From Parapedobacter sp. SGR-10 (GTDB lineage: Bacteria; Bacteroidota; Bacteroidia; Sphingobacteriales; Sphingobacteriaceae), in contig NZ_JAAJTJ010000001.1 of assembly GCF_011030405.1 (NCBI RefSeq), forward strand, positions 62,001 to 126,000: DNA of 64,000 nucleotides. Reading direction: 5' to 3'. The translations under genes were made by a program, and so were the position numbers. This document shows positions 60,054 through 64,000 of the stretch, in pieces. The notes under the pieces are model-generated. The model saw only the letters and a list, made by a program, of their open reading frames with translations, ran no database searches and was not told where the DNA came from. Within the stretch, counting starts at the first letter, position 1. Each line of letters begins with the position of its first letter.

Positions 60054-60626
60054 ATGAAGGCCAAAGGTATTGACATACGTACGAATACGGATTTCCACAC
60101 TTCGGGCGATAGCCGGACAGCGGAGGAGTCCTTGCGTCTTCTGTTCAACGATATATTTCTTTCGTACGAAAAGTCCCTTTTCAAGCTTGCGCTCCACCTG
60201 ACAAAAGATAAACACATCGCCCGAGATATCGTGCACGATGTGTTCATGAAATTGTGGGAGATACGGTCTCAGCTTCATGAGATCAAATCCGTCGAATCGT
60301 TCCTATTTATCCTCACCCGCAACAAAGTGATGGACCACCTGCGCAAAGTTTCATCGGACACGCGGCTCAAGCAGGCCATCTGGGAATCCATGCAGCAGGT
60401 CGTCGTCGAGCAGGACAATAGCCTTGAAGAAAAAGAGTTTCATGCACAGCTCCAACAGGCTATCGACCGATTGCCCCCGCAGCGCAAGACCATCTATCTG
60501 ATGCGGGACGAGGGCTACAACTACAACGAGATAGCCAACAAGCTTCATATCTCCCGCCACACGGTCAAGAACCAGATCAGTGCGGCCCTGGCTTCGATAC
60601 GGAGACTGATCAACGGCTTACATTAG
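60054..60626 (+). CDS. ECF sigma factor, FecI type
   Basis: A 190-residue RNA polymerase sigma-70 family protein. Sigma region 2 lies at about 25-95 (YEKSLFKLALHLTKDKHIARDIVHDVFMKLWEIRSQL, FLFILTRNKVMDHLRK) and region 4 at about 125-185 (RLPPQRKTIYLMRDEGYNYNEIANKLHISRHTVKNQISAALASIRR). It probably controls the fecR-susC-susD locus when the receptor signals. It is divergent from fecR, not upstream of it on the same strand as usual, and the long element lies between. Confidence 0.93.
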   Translation: MKAKGIDIRTNTDFHTSGDSRTAEESLRLLFNDIFLSYEKSLFKLALHLTKDKHIARDIVHDVFMKLWEIRSQLHEIKSVESFLFILTRNKVMDHLRKVSSDTRLKQAIWESMQQVVVEQDNSLEEKEFHAQLQQAIDRLPPQRKTIYLMRDEGYNYNEIANKLHISRHTVKNQISAALASIRRLINGLH

Positions 60627-60672
60627 CACATCCTTCGCCGTGGTCGTATATGGCCTGGCCCCGTATATACCC

Positions 60673-61860
60673 TTACTTATATTCTTCCGCCATGGGTACA
60701 AAAGCCGGCAATGAACCGTAGTATTGACGCAATAAAAACCTATATGGATCTACCCCGTGATGGAAATATTTTGGAGCATCCTTGAAATAATCTCCATAAG
60801 CTGCGTTTGCAGATAATACAATAGGGACACCGGGCCGCACAAAGTAAGTCGTCGGAACAACCTGTGGCAACTTCATTTCCGGAAGCGACCTATGTATAAT
60901 ATCCCCTAGATATCGACCTAAATATTTCTGGTAAGCATCCGAAGATTGTTTTGCTTTCCTTCTCATTTTTTTGAATGCACTTTTCAGCACCAATCTTTTG
61001 AAAAGAGGAAGATCGTCAAAACGTTGCATCAGATTGAGAATCGGGTTCGGTTCGTTCATGTCTATATCGACCTGCTGGGTTGTAAAGGGCATTTCGGGGA
61101 TAGGATCTGCGGTGTTGACTATACTGAAGCTCCATTGGGAGCGATTGGCATTATCGTAGTCGTACGCAAAATACATGTTCCCCATCTTCGGCGGAGCGCT
61201 TGCATAGGTTTTTACGTGTATGTCTCTGTATATCCCCTTTTTGCGCAATTGCATCAGCCAGGCGCTGACATAGTACGATATCGCCCCACCCTGCGAATGT
61301 CCTCCGATGAGGTAGCCACGATACCCACGTGCATACAGTTCATCTATCAGTGGCCGTAAGTCTTGCGCCAGATACGCAAAGCCTATCAAGAACCCCGCAT
61401 GCACGGCCGCCCGCGGATCGTCTGCAAGCTGATAGTCGAATGTCTTGTCTTGCCCGAGCGTGATCGTACCCTGGGCAGGCACCATGGCGCAATAAAAATC
61501 TTCGAGTATAGAGCCCATATTGGCAGTCGTGCCACGTAGCATGATCACTACCGTCGAATCTTGCCTTATCCAAAGGTCTGCGGAGTTGTCCAGTCCCACA
61601 CTCGCCGAGCGGTAATGAATGGTATAACCATCGACAAAACCCAAGAATTCATTCGTTCGCACCGTATCCAAGAATGCAAAATTAAGTTTAAAAATATCTT
61701 CGCACTCACTGGCGTCAAAGCCAGGCTTCAAGTTGGGCGGCTGTGCATACGTACCTAACGATAATAATGTATAGAGTAGCATACATAGCACCATCGATGC
61801 GTACCCATGCAGCCTGCGTTCAAAACTACTTTTCATCGGATAATCTGAGGTCTTCATCAT
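60673..61860 (-). CDS. Exported lipase-like (class 3) alpha/beta-hydrolase
   Basis: A 395-residue protein with a signal peptide after a basic start (MKSSFERRLHGYASMVLCMLLYTLLSLGTYAQ). The hydrolase region has the nucleophile elbow GHSQGG (family GxSxG), preceded by VHAGFLIGFAYLAQDLRPLIDEL and the oxyanion-type VVIMLRGT, as in class 3 lipases; TYASAPPKMGNMYFAYDY follows. The substrate is unknown. ATG at 61860 is preferred to the TTG at 61890 that opens the longer frame; a start at 61836 would also give the signal peptide. Confidence 0.85.
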   Translation of the reverse strand: MMKTSDYPMKSSFERRLHGYASMVLCMLLYTLLSLGTYAQPPNLKPGFDASECEDIFKLNFAFLDTVRTNEFLGFVDGYTIHYRSASVGLDNSADLWIRQDSTVVIMLRGTTANMGSILEDFYCAMVPAQGTITLGQDKTFDYQLADDPRAAVHAGFLIGFAYLAQDLRPLIDELYARGYRGYLIGGHSQGGAISYYVSAWLMQLRKKGIYRDIHVKTYASAPPKMGNMYFAYDYDNANRSQWSFSIVNTADPIPEMPFTTQQVDIDMNEPNPILNLMQRFDDLPLFKRLVLKSAFKKMRRKAKQSSDAYQKYLGRYLGDIIHRSLPEMKLPQVVPTTYFVRPGVPIVLSANAAYGDYFKDAPKYFHHGVDPYRFLLRQYYGSLPAFVPMAEEYK

Positions 61861-61994
61861 CAAAGTATTAACATTATTTTTAGTGATCAATGGTTTGACG
61901 GCTTCACTGGCAAGCGCAATACCAAGGTTTGGATACCGTGTTGCAGTCTGACGACCGTATCCCTCCTCCGCATACGAGAGCTGTGTCGCCTTTT

Positions 61995-63812
61995 TTATTT
62001 TTCGCTGTCATCGGTTTTCGGCATGTCAAGGGCAGAGCCATCGCGCACAGCGCGGAAGTGGGGGGACAGGAGCTCGATGCCCGCTTCGTGGAATACGTCG
62101 AGTATATTTTTGTGCAGCTCCGAGTAGATCAGCGCCTGCCGGTGCGGGTTGCGCGTATAGGCATTGACCTGATAGGTCACGTAGAAGTCGTCCAGGCTGG
62201 TCTGCAGGATGAAGGGCTCCGGTTGTTTCTCCAGGAACTCCACCCTGTCGCAGGCCTGTCGGGCGAGCTCGTGCACCCGTGCCCACGGTATCTCGTAGGC
62301 CATCGTGATATGGGTATAGACGATGAGCGGATTTTCTTCGACATCCATGCTGTAGTTGATCGTATGGCTGTTCATGACCTGCGAATTAGGGATCGAGATC
62401 ACCTCATTCTTGGTGGTGCGTATACGTGTGACGAGCAGGCTCTTTTCGATGATATCGCCAGTTACCTCACCGATCTTGATACGGTCACCGACCGAAAAAG
62501 GCCGCATATAGGTCAGCACCAAACCTGCCACGATATTGCCCAGTGCTCCGGCCGACCCGAAGGTAAAGAGCACGCCGATGAAGACTGATACCCCCTTGAA
62601 TATAGGCGATTCGGATCCCGGCAGATACGGAAAGATCACGATCAATAAAAAAGCGAACAAAAGGACACGCAGGATCTGATAGGTTGGCATTGCCCATTCG
62701 CGGTAGAATCCGGGGATGCTCAGCACACCTTCGTGCAGCTCCGTGGCAAAGAAACGCAGCGCTTTGAGGAGGTACCTGAAGATAAAGCATATCACGACGA
62801 TGGTGATCAAGTTGGGGAGATAGCCCAAAATGGCCTTGACGACGTCTTTGAGCGGCTTGATGAAGTAGCCTAGCAGGATGGGCGCATACCCCTCGGTACT
62901 GGGAAATAGGTTGAGCAGCACCGGAAGCGCCAGATATACCGAAGTCAGGATGAGTATCCACTGTAGCACGTGTAGGATGGTCCAGAAAAACTTGACCTGC
63001 TGATTGGGAGAGACGAGTTCATACCCCTTTATTTTGAATCCGGTGAAAATCCTGTTGCGCGAGGCAAGCAGCCGACGTTTGATCCAACCGATCATCTTTC
63101 CTATACCAATGATGATGAGCGTGACCGTCAGGATGATGAGGCAGGCAAAGGCGATCCCCGAGGCGAGTCTCTTGAGGCTCGTCTCCTCTCTATACCCGTC
63201 GATGCTTTCTTTTATCTTCGTGAAGTAGTCTCGGGCCAGCTGCTCGGTGGAGACATCGGCCCACATCGCTTCGTGCTCGTCCACACTGGCGATCATCTGG
63301 TCATTCCAGAATACGACCCAATTGTTTTCCTGATGAGACAGTGTCAGCGAGTCGGGCTCAAATTTGTAGTTTTCGGCCAGTGACCGGATACGGGATTCGA
63401 TAGATGCCGCCCTTTCTCTAGGGCTATAGCTACCTACGTAGGTGTATATTCGAAACAGTGTATCGCGAAAAGGTGCAACCGGAGTACCACTGTTCAGCGA
63501 CCGTAGTGAGTCTACAGTTCGCTTGCGCTTGGCGTACAGGATAGAGTCGCGGCTCCTGAGGACATTGATCTCAGCGAGTAGCTTCTGTTTTTCCTGGCGC
63601 TCGCTCATCTTGACCGAGAGCAATTGTTCCTCCAGCGCGCGCCGCTGTATAGAGTCCTCCCGCTGCTGCTGCCTGATATCAAACAGGTCTTGGGCTTGAG
63701 CCGATATCTTGTCTGCCGTATCTATGCGCGCAGTGGTGTCCCGCCCCTGAGGCAGGCCCTGTACACTGCACAATAACAGTATCGTGACGAATATAGCATG
63801 TATGGCGACCAT
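61995..63812 (-). CDS. MscS-family mechanosensitive channel with long periplasmic N-terminus
   Basis: A 605-residue protein. A signal segment (VAIHAIFVTILLLCSVQG) leads into a coiled-coil-like region (residues ~30-110, rich in Gln, Arg and Ser), then several membrane helices (AFACLIILTVTLIIIGIG, WILILTSVYLALPVLLNL) and the MscS pore and beta domains (GSAGALGNIVAGLVLTYMRPFSVGDRIKIGEVTGDIIEKSLLVTRIRTTKNEVISIPNSQVMNSHTINYS). It relieves osmotic pressure. ATG at 63812 is preferred; the longer frame to 63920 runs through a palindromic repeat. Confidence 0.92.
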   Translation of the reverse strand: MVAIHAIFVTILLLCSVQGLPQGRDTTARIDTADKISAQAQDLFDIRQQQREDSIQRRALEEQLLSVKMSERQEKQKLLAEINVLRSRDSILYAKRKRTVDSLRSLNSGTPVAPFRDTLFRIYTYVGSYSPRERAASIESRIRSLAENYKFEPDSLTLSHQENNWVVFWNDQMIASVDEHEAMWADVSTEQLARDYFTKIKESIDGYREETSLKRLASGIAFACLIILTVTLIIIGIGKMIGWIKRRLLASRNRIFTGFKIKGYELVSPNQQVKFFWTILHVLQWILILTSVYLALPVLLNLFPSTEGYAPILLGYFIKPLKDVVKAILGYLPNLITIVVICFIFRYLLKALRFFATELHEGVLSIPGFYREWAMPTYQILRVLLFAFLLIVIFPYLPGSESPIFKGVSVFIGVLFTFGSAGALGNIVAGLVLTYMRPFSVGDRIKIGEVTGDIIEKSLLVTRIRTTKNEVISIPNSQVMNSHTINYSMDVEENPLIVYTHITMAYEIPWARVHELARQACDRVEFLEKQPEPFILQTSLDDFYVTYQVNAYTRNPHRQALIYSELHKNILDVFHEAGIELLSPHFRAVRDGSALDMPKTDDSEK

Positions 63813-63893
63813 CCTTTGTGCTGTTGTTTCAAGGCTAAACTTAGCTAAATTTGTGTGTATTTGCAATATTGTGATACCACGCGGCAGGACTAA

Positions 63894-63920
63894 TGCCTGC
63901 CTATCGCTACAGGCAGGCAT
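63894..63920. repeat. Palindromic repeat GCCTGCCT...AGGCAGGC
   Basis: TGCCTGCCT and CAGGCAGGCA pair around a short loop. A similar word (CAGGCAGGC) occurs near 6502-6510. It lies upstream of the MscS gene. Confidence 0.65.
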
Positions 63921-64000
63921 CTAAAACTGTTGTTCTGCTGTAAGAGGGTGGAGGGTGGATTGGTCACTCTACCACTGGCTAATGGATACTCATCAACTTG

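Noticed and set aside
1-64000. CRISPR arrays or prophage
   Set aside because: No regularly spaced direct repeats, cas genes, integrases or phage structural genes were seen.

Overview
The window comes from a Bacteroidota chromosome, most likely Sphingobacteriaceae and probably Sphingobacterium or a close relative. The reasons are SusC/SusD proteins with a FecR anti-sigma and ECF sigma pair, promoters of the TAnnTTTG type ahead of both tRNA genes, PorT-like beta-barrel proteins, DUF4286 and DUF983 proteins, a clade II (Sec-type) nitrous oxide reductase, and many short palindromic intergenic repeats. No plasmid, phage or CRISPR signature is visible.

Layout. 1-15 kb is housekeeping and envelope: a partial AraC regulator, tRNA-Leu, greA, a three-gene unit (S9-peptidase-like lipoprotein, histidine kinase, response regulator), an Mla-type lipid transport operon, lipA, three tandem outer membrane barrel genes and tRNA-Cys. 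15-22 kb holds rdgB, a deoxyhypusine-synthase-like gene, a TPP riboswitch, the NAD(P)HX repair gene and lpd. 23-36 kb is a nitrous oxide respiration island: a Crp/Fnr regulator divergent from a cytochrome c lipoprotein, nosZ, a membrane protein, nosL, nosD, nosF and nosY, followed by an RIC/ScdA iron-sulfur repair protein, a DUF2249 protein, a NnrS/oxidase-subunit-I-like membrane protein and a MIP18-family protein. A second such membrane protein lies on the other side of the Crp/Fnr gene.

36.7-42.8 kb is a leftward operon that looks like outer membrane copper acquisition: a small HCDGxC protein, a FixH/YtkA-like lipoprotein, an OprC/NosA-like TonB receptor with CxxxM and HxM motifs, a second HCDGxC protein, an MbnP-like lipoprotein and an MbnH/MauG-like di-heme protein. 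NosZ is a multicopper enzyme, so the two neighbouring loci make functional sense together. 43-46.3 kb encodes an anaerobic (class III) ribonucleotide reductase in which the glycyl-radical domain is a separate 58-residue gene, followed by nrdG. Together, 23-46 kb reads as a low-oxygen physiology region.

46-51 kb carries purE, purK, an isolated nuoA-nuoB pair and ffh. 51.7-60.6 kb is a SusC/SusD nutrient-uptake locus with a TlpA-like protein, FecR and a divergent ECF sigma factor. The window closes with a lipase-like protein and an MscS channel.

The most unusual observations are: (a) a structured element of about 600 bp present in two diverged, oppositely oriented copies (36.07-36.66 and 59.22-59.86 kb), whose hairpins keep pairing although their sequences differ; (b) the split NrdD; (c) the copper operon with its paired HCDGxC proteins; (d) an S9-type lipoprotein lacking its catalytic Ser and His, coupled by a stop-start overlap to a sensor kinase; (e) a TPP riboswitch with its own terminator ahead of a gene not known for thiamine control. 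All assignments come from reading the sequence; no database search was possible.
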